From: DATBHM01 sp963772375 | GTDB taxonomy: Bacteria; Actinomycetota; UBA4738; JACQTL01 | Assembly: GCA_963772375.1 (NCBI GenBank) | Contig: CAVYXG010000001.1 | Span: 1,736,001 to 1,800,000 of the forward strand | Reading direction: 5' to 3' | Length of the DNA stretch: 64,000 bases | In this document: positions 1 to 8,465 of the stretch, in pieces | Position numbering within the stretch: position 1 is the stretch's first letter | Layout: each line of letters opens with the position of its first letter | Made by a program: the position numbers and the translations under genes | Notes under the pieces: generated by a model | Told to the model about the DNA's origin: nothing | Databases searched by the model: none | The model's input: the letters and a program-made list of their open reading frames with translations, nothing else

Positions 1-1476
1 GATCCGTGGGAGTACCCGTGGTTCGCGGCATGGGACCTCGCGTTCCACACGGTGGTGTTCGCGCACGTCGACCCGTGGTTCGCGAAGTACCAGCTGCTGG
101 CGCTGACCCGCGAGTGGTTCATGCACCCCAACGGCGCGCTGCCGGCGTACGAGTGGTCGTTCGACGACGTGAACCCGCCGGTCCACGCGTGGGCCGCGCT
201 CAAGGTGTACGGCATCGACGGGGGACGTGACCTGGCGTTCCTCGAGCGGATCTTCCTCAAGCTGCTGGCGAACTTCACCTGGTGGATCAACCGGGAGGAC
301 GCCGAGGGCAACAACCTGTTCGAGGGCGGGTTCCTGGGGCTCGACAACATCGGCCCGTTCGACCGGTCGCATCTCCCGGTGGCCGGCGAGCTCGAGCAGT
401 CCGACGGCACGGCGTGGATGGCGTTCTACTCGCTCGCCATGCTCGCCATCGCGGTGGAGCTGGCCCGGGGGAACCGCGCGTACGACGTCGTCGTCACGAA
501 GTTCCTCGAGCACTTCGTGGCGATCGCCCGGGCCATGAACGACCAGGGCCTGTGGGACCCCGAGGAAGGGTTCTTCTTCGACCGGCTGAGCGTCCCGGGG
601 CAGGCGCCGATCGCGCTGAAGTACCGGTCGATCGTGGGCGTCCTGCCGCTGATGGCGGGCGTCGAGCTCAAGATCAGGGCCGCCCGGGGCGTCGAGGACC
701 TCCGGAAGCGCTTCGCGTGGTTCGTCGAACGGCACCGCGGGGACCGGATCGGCGCCGAGGAGGTCGGCGCCATCCGCCAGTCCGCGGACGGGGAGTCGGC
801 TTGGCTCTCCATCGTCGACGAGGAAAAGCTGCGACGGGTGCTCGCCGAGGTCCTGGACGAGGAGTCGCTGCTCTCGCCATACGGGTTGCGCGCGCTGTCC
901 CGGCGGCACCTGGCCGACCCGTTCACCGTCACCGTCGGGGACGTCACCGCGACGGTCGACTACGAGCCCGCCGAGTCGACGTCGGCGATGTTCGGCGGGA
1001 ACTCCAACTGGCGGGGCCCGGTGTGGTTCCCGGTGAACTACCTGGTGATCGAGGCGCTCGACCGGTTCGGCGAGGCACTGACCGATGGGCTCGCCGTCGA
1101 GTGCCCCACCGGGTCGGGAACCGCGATGACCCTCGGGGAGGTGGCCGACGAGCTCCGCCGCCGGCTCGTGTCGATCTTCCTTCCCGGGCCCGACGGTCGC
1201 AGGCCGGTCCACGGATGGGTCGAACGCTTCACGAACGACCCCGACTGGAAGGACCTGGTGTTCTTCCACGAGTACTTCCACGGGGACAACGGAGCCGGCC
1301 TCGGCGCGTCGCACCAGACCGGCTGGACCGGGCTGGTCGCCGACCTCATCGCCTCGCGCCGCGCCCGGGTGGGATCGAAGGCCGAGGCGCCGAGGTCGCC
1401 GACGCCCCTGAAGGCTCTCGAGCCATCGGAGCCCCTCGCGGCTCCCAAGCCGAAGAAACCGAAGAAGTCCAAGTAG
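1..1476 (+). CDS. GH63-type glycoside hydrolase, C-terminal part (5' truncated)
   Basis: The reading frame is open from the first base, so the gene begins outside the window; 491 residues are visible. The sequence matches the catalytic (alpha/alpha)6-barrel of glycoside hydrolase family 63 and mannosylglycerate-hydrolase-like enzymes: WDLAFHTVVFAHVDP near the start, DGTAWMAFYSLAML, SNWRGPVWFPVNYL around residue 335, and the C-terminal block HEYFHGDNGAGLGASH that carries the general-base region of the family. Such enzymes release glucose or mannose from alpha-linked oligosaccharides or compatible solutes. The last 35 residues are rich in Pro, Lys and Ala and look disordered; no signal peptide can be judged. 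An amidohydrolase follows 54 bases downstream with its own promoter, so this gene probably ends its transcript. The family call is firm; the substrate is not determined. Confidence 0.85.
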   Translation, partial: DPWEYPWFAAWDLAFHTVVFAHVDPWFAKYQLLALTREWFMHPNGALPAYEWSFDDVNPPVHAWAALKVYGIDGGRDLAFLERIFLKLLANFTWWINREDAEGNNLFEGGFLGLDNIGPFDRSHLPVAGELEQSDGTAWMAFYSLAMLAIAVELARGNRAYDVVVTKFLEHFVAIARAMNDQGLWDPEEGFFFDRLSVPGQAPIALKYRSIVGVLPLMAGVELKIRAARGVEDLRKRFAWFVERHRGDRIGAEEVGAIRQSADGESAWLSIVDEEKLRRVLAEVLDEESLLSPYGLRALSRRHLADPFTVTVGDVTATVDYEPAESTSAMFGGNSNWRGPVWFPVNYLVIEALDRFGEALTDGLAVECPTGSGTAMTLGEVADELRRRLVSIFLPGPDGRRPVHGWVERFTNDPDWKDLVFFHEYFHGDNGAGLGASHQTGWTGLVADLIASRRARVGSKAEAPRSPTPLKALEPSEPLAAPKPKKPKKSK

Positions 1477-1516
1477 CCCGTTCGCACCGCCGTTCGGGCG
1501 CGCAGGCCGCCACGGG

Positions 1517-1530
1517 TATCCTCGCCGCTC
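1517..1530 (+). promoter_or_regulatory. -10 hexamer TATCCT placed for leaderless start
   Basis: TATCCT at 1517-1522 is followed by 8 bases and then the ATG at 1531. No Shine-Dalgarno sequence is present. The spacing puts the transcription start at or next to the start codon. It is one of about fifteen such sites in the window. Confidence 0.5.
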
Positions 1531-3180
1531 ATGACCGATGCACAGCGAACGAACGGACCCGCCGATGTCGTGCTGACGGCCGGGCGGGTGTTCTCCGCCG
1601 GATTCTCCGACCCGACGGCGAACGCAGTCGCGATCAGGGGCGGCCGCATTGCGGCGGTCGGGACCCGTGGGGACATCCGGGAGCTGGTTGGACCGGGGAC
1701 GGAGGTCGTCGACTCCCCCCGCGGGACGATCCTTCCCGGCTTCCAGGACGCGCACGTCCACCCGCCGTCCAGCGGGCTGGAGCTGTTGCAGTGCAACCTC
1801 CACGACCTCTCCGCGATCGACGACTACCTGGCGGCGGTGCGCGACTACGCGGCCGCCCACCCGGACCGGCCGTGGATCCTCGGCGGGGGGTGGTCGCTCG
1901 CCTCGTTCCCGGGCGGGATCGCGCACCGCTCGCTGCTGGACGCTGTCGTGCCCGACCGTCCGATCTGCCTGCCCAACCGCGACGGCCACGGCGCGTGGGT
2001 GAACTCGGCCGCCCTCCGCATCGCCGGGATCGACCGCGACACGCCCGACCCGCCCGACGGGCGGATCGAACGCGACCCCGACGGCGAGCCATCGGGCACG
2101 CTCCACGAGGGGGCCGCGGACCTGGTCGAACGCCGCGTCCCCGCGACCACCCCCGCCGGGTGGCAGGCCGCCATCCTCACGGCGCAGACGCACCTGCACT
2201 CGCTCGGGATCACCGCCTGGCAGGACGCCTGGGTCCTGCCGGAACACCTCGACGCGTACGTCGCGCTCGCCGCCGACGGCCGGCTCACCGCGCGGGTGGC
2301 CGGCGCGTTGTGGTGGGAACGCGACCGCGGGCTGGAGCAGATCGACGATCTGGTCGACCGGCGCGCCCGGGGACGGGCCGCGCGCCTGCGGTGCGACACG
2401 GTCAAGGTGATGCAGGACGGGGTGTGCGAGAACTTCAGCGCGGCGATGCTCGAGCCGTACCTCGGGACGGAGACCAGGGACGCGCCGGCCGCCGGGGTCA
2501 GCTTCGTCGAGGCCGGGGCGCTGAAGACGGCCGTCACGCACCTGGACTCGCTCGGGTTCCAGGTGCACTTCCACGCGATCGGCGACCGGGCCGTCCGCGA
2601 GTCCCTCGACGCGGTGGAGGCCGCCCGAGCGGCGAACGGCGTTCGCGACGCCCGCCACCACATCGCGCACATCCAGGTGGTGCATCCCGACGACGTGCCG
2701 CGGTTCGCGGCCCTCGACGTCGTACCGAACGCCCAGGCCTACTGGGCGTGCCTCGACGACCAGATGCGGGACCTGACCCTGCCCTTCCTCGGCCCGGAGC
2801 GTTCGGCGACGCAGTACCCGTTCCGCTCGCTGGTCGCCGCCGGGGCCCGGCTGGCCATGGGCAGCGACTGGTCGGTCTCGACGGCGGACCCCCTCGCGCA
2901 GATCCAGGTCGCCGTGACCCGCGTGCCCCAGGACCAGCGTGACGGGGAGCCGTTCCTCCCGGACGAACGCCTCGACCTCGCGACGTGCCTGGAGGCGTTC
3001 ACGCTGGGGTCGGCGTTCGTCAACCGCCTGGAGGACGAGACCGGAAAGCTCGAGCCCGGCAAGCTCGCCGACCTCGCCGTCGTGGACCGCGACCTGTTCG
3101 GCCTCCCCCCATCAGAGGTCGGCGACACTCGGTGCATCCTCACGATGGTCGAGGGCGAGGTCGTGTACCGGGAAGACTGA
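1531..3180 (+). CDS. Amidohydrolase family 3 (YtcJ-like) metal-dependent hydrolase
   Basis: This 549-residue protein has the usual length and layout of YtcJ-type amidohydrolases: a small beta-sandwich of the first 65 residues (ADVVLTAGRVFSAG, the urease-alpha-like segment), the metal-binding HxH in DAHVH at residues 75-77, a TIM-barrel with HFHAIGDRAVRESLDA around residue 350, and the terminal metal Asp in MGSDWSVSTADPL near 450, before a return to the beta-sandwich with KLEPGKLADLAVVDRD. These cytosolic enzymes hydrolyse amide or C-N bonds of often unknown small substrates. ATG at 1531 is preferred because a TATCCT -10 element lies 8 bases upstream. The gene converges with the sensor kinase, whose stop is 4 bases away. 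The true substrate cannot be read from sequence. Confidence 0.88.
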   Translation: MTDAQRTNGPADVVLTAGRVFSAGFSDPTANAVAIRGGRIAAVGTRGDIRELVGPGTEVVDSPRGTILPGFQDAHVHPPSSGLELLQCNLHDLSAIDDYLAAVRDYAAAHPDRPWILGGGWSLASFPGGIAHRSLLDAVVPDRPICLPNRDGHGAWVNSAALRIAGIDRDTPDPPDGRIERDPDGEPSGTLHEGAADLVERRVPATTPAGWQAAILTAQTHLHSLGITAWQDAWVLPEHLDAYVALAADGRLTARVAGALWWERDRGLEQIDDLVDRRARGRAARLRCDTVKVMQDGVCENFSAAMLEPYLGTETRDAPAAGVSFVEAGALKTAVTHLDSLGFQVHFHAIGDRAVRESLDAVEAARAANGVRDARHHIAHIQVVHPDDVPRFAALDVVPNAQAYWACLDDQMRDLTLPFLGPERSATQYPFRSLVAAGARLAMGSDWSVSTADPLAQIQVAVTRVPQDQRDGEPFLPDERLDLATCLEAFTLGSAFVNRLEDETGKLEPGKLADLAVVDRDLFGLPPSEVGDTRCILTMVEGEVVYRED

Positions 3181-3184
3181 CCGA

Positions 3185-4375
3185 CTACTCGGGGCGGGCC
3201 TGACCGCGTCGCGGGAAGCGGACGCTGATGTCCAGCCCGCCGGCGGGCACGGCCGTTGCGTCGACGGTGCCCCCGTGCAGCGTGGCGATCGATGAGACGA
3301 GGGCGAGACCGAGCCCGAAGCCGTCGTGTCGGACGCGGTCGTCGAGCCGGGTGAAGGGCAGGAACAGGCGTTCGACCATGTCAACGGGGACCACCGCTCC
3401 GGTGTTGACCACGCGCAGGACGGAAGTCGCGTCGTGGGCGGTCGTCGAGATCGCGACGGTGCCGCCCGCGATGTTGTACCGCTCGGCGTTGTCGAGCAGG
3501 TTGTCGACGAGCCGTTCGAGCAGCACTCCGTCGCCGGTCACCGGGGCTTCGTCGAGCGTTGTGGTCGTCGTGATGCCGTCGGCCGTACGTCCCTCGAGTG
3601 CGTCTTCGGCGACGGCGGCGAGATCCAGCGGGTCGGTGAGCGCGCGCGCCTGATCGTTGCGCGCGAGCACCAGCAGCGCTTCGATGAGCCGCTGGGAGTG
3701 ATCGACGGCCTGGCGGACGTCGGCGGCCATCGACACCAGCTCGTCGCGGGTCGGCTCCGGCTTGGCGAGGACGACGTCGATCGCGGTGCGCATGACGGTC
3801 AGCGGCGTGCGTAGCTCGTGGCTCGCGTTGGCGATGAACTGCCGCTGGCTGGCGAACGCGCGGTCGAGCCGTTCGAGCATCGCGTCGAAGGTATCGGCGA
3901 GCTCGCGCAGCTCGTCCCGCGGACCCTGCAGAGCGATGCGCTGCGACAGGTTCTGCTCACTTGCCGCGCGGGCGGCCTCGGTGAGCCGGTGGACCGGCCG
4001 CAGGATGCGCCCGGCGACGATCCAGCCCGCGCCCGCCGCGAGGAGGATGACGCCGGCCAGGGTGATCAGCGAGTAGGTCAACAGGTGGGAGAGCGTCGTG
4101 CTGCGCTGGGCGGCGGCGCCGGCCTGGACGCCGTTCGTGTACACCTCGCCGCACTTCTTCATGAGATCGGAATCCACGCCTCCCCGCCGCGATGCAGCAG
4201 CGAGGCACCTCGCCAGCGCCGATCGGATCGCCGACGGGATCGTGGGTGCCGTGGTGCCGTGCAAGTTGTGCGCGACCAGCAGGTAGGTGATCACGGCCAA
4301 CGCCGCACCGCCCAGCGCGAACAGCGACGTGTAGAGCAGGGTCAGCCGCGACCGGGCGCTGAAGTGGATGCTCAC
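3185..4375 (-). CDS. Sensor histidine kinase (HAMP-HisKA-HATPase)
   Basis: The 396-residue protein has a transmembrane segment near residues 14-35, a short extracytoplasmic loop of about 70 residues with two Cys, a second membrane segment (LITLAGVILLAAGAGWIVAG), a HAMP linker, the phosphoacceptor box FIANASHELRTPLTVMRT near residue 185, an N-box LLDNAERYN and a G-box GFGLGLALVSSIATLHGG. This is a complete membrane histidine kinase that phosphorylates the regulator encoded just upstream, with which it overlaps by 4 bases. The pair lies back to back with the exporter operon at 5188-9670, as in BceRS/MacAB-like detoxification systems, so it probably senses a compound exported or countered by that transporter. 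That link is inferred from position only. Confidence 0.92.
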   Translation of the reverse strand: MSIHFSARSRLTLLYTSLFALGGAALAVITYLLVAHNLHGTTAPTIPSAIRSALARCLAAASRRGGVDSDLMKKCGEVYTNGVQAGAAAQRSTTLSHLLTYSLITLAGVILLAAGAGWIVAGRILRPVHRLTEAARAASEQNLSQRIALQGPRDELRELADTFDAMLERLDRAFASQRQFIANASHELRTPLTVMRTAIDVVLAKPEPTRDELVSMAADVRQAVDHSQRLIEALLVLARNDQARALTDPLDLAAVAEDALEGRTADGITTTTTLDEAPVTGDGVLLERLVDNLLDNAERYNIAGGTVAISTTAHDATSVLRVVNTGAVVPVDMVERLFLPFTRLDDRVRHDGFGLGLALVSSIATLHGGTVDATAVPAGGLDISVRFPRRGQARPE

Positions 4376-5022
4376 AGCCGGTAGCCGACGCCGACGACGG
4401 TCTCGATCAGCGGCGGGTCTCCGAGCTTGCGCCGCAGTCGCCCGATGGTGACCGCGACCGTGTTGCTGAAGGGGTCGGCGTGTGCGTCCCAGACGTGTTC
4501 GAGCAGCTCCTCGGCGCTGACCGGCGCGCCCTCCGCGGCCGCGAGGTACTCCAGCACGCCGAACTCCTTGCGGGTCAGGCTCAGCGGGTTGCCGGCGCGG
4601 CTGGCGCGGTGCCGGGCGCGGTCGACCACCAGGTCGCCGCGCCGCACGATCGCGGGCGATCCGGGTCCGCGCCGCCCCAGCGCGCGGATGCGGGCGATCA
4701 GCTCGTGGAAGGCGAACGGCTTGCCGAGGTAGTCGTCCGCACCCAGCTCCAGCCCGTCGACCCGGTCGTCGACGTCTGCGGCCGCGGTGAGCATCAGGAT
4801 GCGGCTGGGCGAGCCGTCGCGCACCAGCTGGCGGCAGACCTTGTCGCCGTGCACGCGCGGCAGGTCGCGGTCGAGCACGACCACGTCGTACTCGGTGCTC
4901 GTCGTGCTCTCCAGGGCGGCCTCGCCGTCGTAGACCACGTCGACGGCGAACCCCGCGTCGCGCAGACCCTCACCGATCCGGTCGGCCAGCGCGACGTGAT
5001 CCTCCACGACCAGCACTCGCAC
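4372..5022 (-). CDS. OmpR/PhoB-family response regulator
   Basis: The 216-residue protein has a receiver domain (RVLVVEDHVALADRIGEGL, phosphoacceptor Asp in VVVLDRDLPR, the Lys in LGKPFAFHELIARI) and a winged-helix DNA-binding domain (LSLTRKEFGVLEYLA to VGVGYRL). I chose the GTG immediately before RVLVVEDH because the fold begins there; an ATG at 5052 and a longer frame to 5112 are possible but would add residues unlike the family. The stop overlaps the kinase start by 4 bases. The upstream 165-base gap holds an imperfect inverted repeat (5050-5069) that could be its operator, serving both this operon and the divergent exporter. Confidence 0.9.
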   Translation of the reverse strand: MRVLVVEDHVALADRIGEGLRDAGFAVDVVYDGEAALESTTSTEYDVVVLDRDLPRVHGDKVCRQLVRDGSPSRILMLTAAADVDDRVDGLELGADDYLGKPFAFHELIARIRALGRRGPGSPAIVRRGDLVVDRARHRASRAGNPLSLTRKEFGVLEYLAAAEGAPVSAEELLEHVWDAHADPFSNTVAVTIGRLRRKLGDPPLIETVVGVGYRL

Positions 5023-5049
5023 CCGCACATTGTGCGCCCGCCCAGATGA

Positions 5050-5069
5050 CATCCGTTGAACAACCGATG
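5050..5069. promoter_or_regulatory. Imperfect inverted repeat, candidate operator
   Basis: Arms CATCCGTT and AACCGATG flank a 4-base spacer with one mismatch. It lies in the divergent region between the two-component genes and the exporter operon. A response-regulator site is plausible but is inferred only from symmetry and position. Confidence 0.3.
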
Positions 5070-5187
5070 TTCGGCTCGTGTCATGGGGCACACCCCAGAC
5101 TCGAGAGGCCATGGCGCCGGACGAGGTTCAGCGGCGCCAGACCTTGCATCGGAACAGCTCGACCCGATCCGACCCGAGGAGGGCATC

Positions 5188-5850
5188 GTGAACGACAGCA
5201 TCCGCGTCGTGCGCCGACCGTGGCGCGCACGGCCGCCCGCAGCGCGAACAGCGATCGCCATCATCGCCGCGGCCGCCCTGGCCCTCCTGACGGCGGCATG
5301 CAGCAGCGGCGGCGGTGGCTCGTCATCGGCCCGTTCCGCCGACGCATCGAATGCGGGAGGATCGTCCAGCTCCGCGTCAGCGGTCGCCTTCTCGCACTGC
5401 ATGCGCTCGCACGGGGTGCCCAACTTCCCCGACCCCGACAGCGACGGAACGATCCCGAAGGCCGATCCGCGGCAATTCGGAGTCAGCGACTCCCAGTACC
5501 GGACGGCCAGCACCGCCTGCGCGCACCTGCTCCCGAACACCGGCGAGGTGAGCCAGTCCGTGATCCAGGAAGCGATGAACGGCATGCGGAGATTCGCCGA
5601 GTGCATGCGTTCCCACGGAGAGTCGAACTGGCCGGACCCCACCACCGATCGCGCCGGATACCCGGCCTTCTATCTCGAGAGACGGATCGACGAGAACTCG
5701 CCGCAGGTCGTTTCCGAGATCCACGCATGCCAGCACCTGGTACCGGCGACCCGAGTCGGGGGAGGCCCGGCGGGAGTGCCCATGTGTCCCGGCGATCCTC
5801 CTGGCCCCGATGCGACCAGCACATGTGGGGGACCGAATCAAGGTGGGTGA
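5188..5850 (+). CDS. Lipoprotein with two CMRSHG modules (first of pair)
   Basis: The GTG at 5188 follows GAGGAGGG at 5176-5183, which sets the start; the product is 220 residues. It opens with basic residues, a hydrophobic stretch and a lipobox (LTAACSS), so it should be a membrane-anchored lipoprotein. The rest carries two copies of a module: CMRSHGVPNFPDP followed about 35-40 residues later by ACAHLLP, then CMRSHGESNWPDP followed by ACQHLVP. I know this only as an uncharacterised actinobacterial type. The conserved Cys and His suggest disulphides or a metal/haem ligand, which is inference. It is the first gene of the exporter operon and a close paralogue of the next gene, so it may act as an extracytoplasmic partner of the transporter. 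Confidence 0.75.
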   Translation: MNDSIRVVRRPWRARPPAARTAIAIIAAAALALLTAACSSGGGGSSSARSADASNAGGSSSSASAVAFSHCMRSHGVPNFPDPDSDGTIPKADPRQFGVSDSQYRTASTACAHLLPNTGEVSQSVIQEAMNGMRRFAECMRSHGESNWPDPTTDRAGYPAFYLERRIDENSPQVVSEIHACQHLVPATRVGGGPAGVPMCPGDPPGPDATSTCGGPNQGG

Positions 5851-6490
5851 CCAACTTCCCAACCCCCGAATCGTGCGCCGGCCACGGCGGGCATCGCCGC
5901 CGACAGCGCGAACCGCGGCCGTCCTGATCGTCATGGCCGCCTGGGCCCTGATGGCAGCGGCATGCGGCGGCAGCCCATCATCCGCCGGTTCCGTCGGCTC
6001 ACCGCATGCAGGAGGGACGGCGAGCTCTCCGTCGGCGGTTGCGTACTCGGCCTGCATGCGCTCGCACGGGGTACCGAACTTCCCCGACCCCGACAGCGGA
6101 GGAAACCTCCCCAAGCCCGACGCACACCACCTCGGGGTCAGCAGCTCCCAGCTCCAGGCGGCCCAGCAAGCCTGCCAGCACCTGCTCCCGAGGGGCGGCG
6201 GGGCGATCGACACCGACTCGATCCAACAATGCATGTTGGCCAGCGACTGTCCCCCGGCCCTGGTGCAGCATGTGCTGAACGAGGAGCGGAATTTCGCCCG
6301 GTGCATGCGCTCGCACGGAGTGCCGAACTGGCCGGACCCCGTCATCGATTCCCAGGGGCGCCCTGTGTTCGCCATCAGCATCAGCAAGAACGGCTTCGAC
6401 CCGTACTCGCCGCCGATCTGGGCCAAGGGCAACCAATGCGCGCACCTGATGCCCGGGCTGCCCGGGTTGCCGGCGGCGGTCTCGCCATGA
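5843..6490 (+). CDS. Lipoprotein with two CMRSHG modules (second of pair)
   Basis: This paralogue of the preceding lipoprotein overlaps it by 8 bases. I used GTG at 5843; an ATG at 5810 is an alternative that deepens the overlap. The 215-residue product has a matching basic N-terminus, hydrophobic segment and lipobox (LMAAACGG). Two modules are visible: CMRSHGVPNFPDP with ACQHLLP, and CMRSHGVPNWPDP with QCAHLMP at the C-terminus. Compared with the first copy there is an insert between modules with an extra Cys pair (QQCMLASDCPP). Tandem duplication is likely. Function is unknown; its position directly before the adaptor, ATPase and permease implies a shared transcript and a role in export or sensing at the membrane. 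Confidence 0.75.
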   Translation: MGDQLPNPRIVRRPRRASPPTARTAAVLIVMAAWALMAAACGGSPSSAGSVGSPHAGGTASSPSAVAYSACMRSHGVPNFPDPDSGGNLPKPDAHHLGVSSSQLQAAQQACQHLLPRGGGAIDTDSIQQCMLASDCPPALVQHVLNEERNFARCMRSHGVPNWPDPVIDSQGRPVFAISISKNGFDPYSPPIWAKGNQCAHLMPGLPGLPAAVSP

Positions 6491-6520
6491 ATGGGGGAAC
6501 GAGCCCGTGAAGGAGATGCG

Positions 6521-7696
6521 ATGAGCGGGACGACATCAGCCACCGGCGAACGTCCCGAGTTCGTCGAGGCCGGTGCTCGGCGAAGACGGCGCTGGTGGGT
6601 GATCGTTGCGGCGGTGGTGGTGTTGATCGCCGCGGGCACCCTCACCGTGGTCGGCGACGTGTTCGATAGTGGCGGGGGCAACAGCAGCCCGGGCGAGAAC
6701 GGGTCGGCGACCTCGTTGGCGACGGTGCAGCGCAGGTCGCTGTCGAGGCAGACGCAGTTCAACGGCACGCTGGGGTATGCGGGCTCCTCCACGGTCATGG
6801 CGCAGGCGCAGGGCACGGTGACGTGGCTGCCGAAGATCGGGCAGGTCATCCACGAGGGTCAGGTGCTGTATCGGGTGGATCAGGCGCCGGTGGTGCTGCT
6901 GTACGGGTCCATCCCCGCCTACCGCACCCTGGCCGAGGGCGCGACGACTGCGGACCGGACCGGAGCGGACGTGGCGCAGCTGAACCACGGCCTGGTCGCG
7001 CTGGGCTACGTGGACAGGTCGCTCGTGGACTCGAACTGGGATGAGTTCACCTGGGCCACCAGGGTGGGGGTGGAGAAGCTGCAGGCACACCTCGGCGTCG
7101 ACCAGACCGGTGAGCTGTCCCTGGGGGATGTGGTGTTCCTGCCGACTGCCGCGCGGGTCACTTCGCTGCAGGCCGGCCTGGGCGCCCCCGCGGCCGGGCC
7201 GGTGCTGTCCGCGAGCTCGACGGCGCGGACGGTGAGCGTCGCGCTGGCGCCGGACCTCCAATCCGAGTTGAAGAAGGGTGACCGGGTCACCATCACCCTG
7301 CCGGACGGCAGCACCACACCCGGCAGGGTCACCTCGGTGGGCAAGGTCGCCACCGCCCCGTCAAATGGCTCGGGTGGACCGGGGGGCCCCGACAGCGGGC
7401 CGACGGTGCCGGTGCGCATCAGGCCGACCCATCCGAGAGCCGCCGGAAGCCTGGATCAGGCCCTGGTGGAGGTGTCGATCACCGGCCAGACGGTGCACGA
7501 CGTGCTGGCGGTGCCGGTGACCGCGCTGCTCGCACGCTCCGGCGGCGGGTACGCCGTGGAGGTCGAGAGCGGCGATGGCATGCACCACCTGGTGCGGGTG
7601 ACCCCGGGGCTGTTCGACGACGCGGCGGGCATGGTGCAGGTGTCCGGGCCCGGGCTGGCGGCCGGGCAGCGAGTCGTGGTGCCCGGCAATGCGTAG
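6521..7696 (+). CDS. Efflux adaptor with peptidoglycan-binding-like domain
   Basis: ATG at 6521 has AAGGAG at 6509-6514. The 391-residue protein has one N-terminal membrane anchor (WWVIVAAVVVLIAAGTLTVV), then a barrel/lipoyl-like region (AQAQGTVTWLPKIGQVIHEG), an inserted peptidoglycan-binding-1-like domain (DVAQLNHGLVALGY to GVEKLQAHLGVDQTGELSLG) and a C-terminal beta-barrel region (KKGDRVTITLPDGS). This is the architecture of actinobacterial adaptors that partner MacB-like ABC permeases, standing in for MacA. It probably links the permease to the cell-wall side. Its stop overlaps the ATPase start by 8 bases, so the three transporter genes are translationally coupled. Confidence 0.85.
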   Translation: MSGTTSATGERPEFVEAGARRRRRWWVIVAAVVVLIAAGTLTVVGDVFDSGGGNSSPGENGSATSLATVQRRSLSRQTQFNGTLGYAGSSTVMAQAQGTVTWLPKIGQVIHEGQVLYRVDQAPVVLLYGSIPAYRTLAEGATTADRTGADVAQLNHGLVALGYVDRSLVDSNWDEFTWATRVGVEKLQAHLGVDQTGELSLGDVVFLPTAARVTSLQAGLGAPAAGPVLSASSTARTVSVALAPDLQSELKKGDRVTITLPDGSTTPGRVTSVGKVATAPSNGSGGPGGPDSGPTVPVRIRPTHPRAAGSLDQALVEVSITGQTVHDVLAVPVTALLARSGGGYAVEVESGDGMHHLVRVTPGLFDDAAGMVQVSGPGLAAGQRVVVPGNA

Positions 7697-8465
7697 CGAG
7701 GAGTCCATCCAGGAACCGGGCAGGTTCGCCGGTCTCGGCCCAGCCGCTCGAGATGGATCTGCGGTGGTGCTGCAGGTGGATCGGGTGACCAAGACCTACC
7801 CGAGTGTGCCTCCGCTGACCGCGTTGCGGGACGTCAGCCTGACCGTGACTGCGGGGGAGCTCGTGGCGGTCGTGGGCCCGTCGGGGTCGGGCAAGACCAC
7901 GCTGCTGCACGTGATGGGCAGCCTGGACCGGCCCACCGCCGGCACGGTGAAGATCACGGGTCTGGACCTGGCGGGGCTGTCGGACCGGCGGCTCGCGGCG
8001 CTCCGCGCGAGCCGGGTCGGGTTCGTGTTCCAACAGTTCTTCCTCGCCGAACACGCCACCCTGCTCGACAACGTCGCCGACGGGCTGCTCTACGCCGGCG
8101 TACCGATCGGGCAGCGGCGGGAACGCGCGGCCGAGGCGCTGGCCGCAGTCGGGCTCCCGGACCGGCTGTTCGCTCGGCCGACGCAGATCTCGGGTGGGCA
8201 GCGGCAGCGGGTCGCGATCGCCCGTGCCCTGGTCGGGCAACCGGCGATCGTCCTGGCCGACGAACCCACCGGCAACCTCGATCAGGGCACCGGGCAGTCG
8301 CTCCTCGCACTGCTCGAGGAGCTGCGCGCTGCCGGCACCACCATCGTGGTGATCACCCACGACGAGCGGATCGCCGCGCGCATGCCGCGGCGTGTCGAGA
8401 TGCTCGACGGGCGCATCGTCACCGACACCGCCCACCCCACGGTCGGCGCGGGAGCACGCTCATGA
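7689..8465 (+). CDS. ABC exporter ATP-binding protein (MacB/LolD type)
   Basis: The 258-residue protein carries a Walker A GPSGSGKTT, a Q-loop (FVFQQFFLAEHATLLDNV), signature SGGQRQR, Walker B with ADEPTGNLDQGTG and the switch His in VVITHDERIA. The ADEPTGNLD signature is typical of MacB/LolD/FtsE-type ATPases that drive FtsX-fold permeases. It overlaps the adaptor gene by 8 bases and the permease gene by 4. It powers extrusion or mechanotransmission by the permease encoded next. Confidence 0.93.
   Translation: MRSEESIQEPGRFAGLGPAARDGSAVVLQVDRVTKTYPSVPPLTALRDVSLTVTAGELVAVVGPSGSGKTTLLHVMGSLDRPTAGTVKITGLDLAGLSDRRLAALRASRVGFVFQQFFLAEHATLLDNVADGLLYAGVPIGQRRERAAEALAAVGLPDRLFARPTQISGGQRQRVAIARALVGQPAIVLADEPTGNLDQGTGQSLLALLEELRAAGTTIVVITHDERIAARMPRRVEMLDGRIVTDTAHPTVGAGARS

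Noticed and set aside
282..2942. Long open frame of 886 codons over the glycosidase and amidohydrolase
   Set aside because: Arg/Gly/Pro-rich shadow frame typical of GC-rich DNA; the overlapped frames encode recognisable families.
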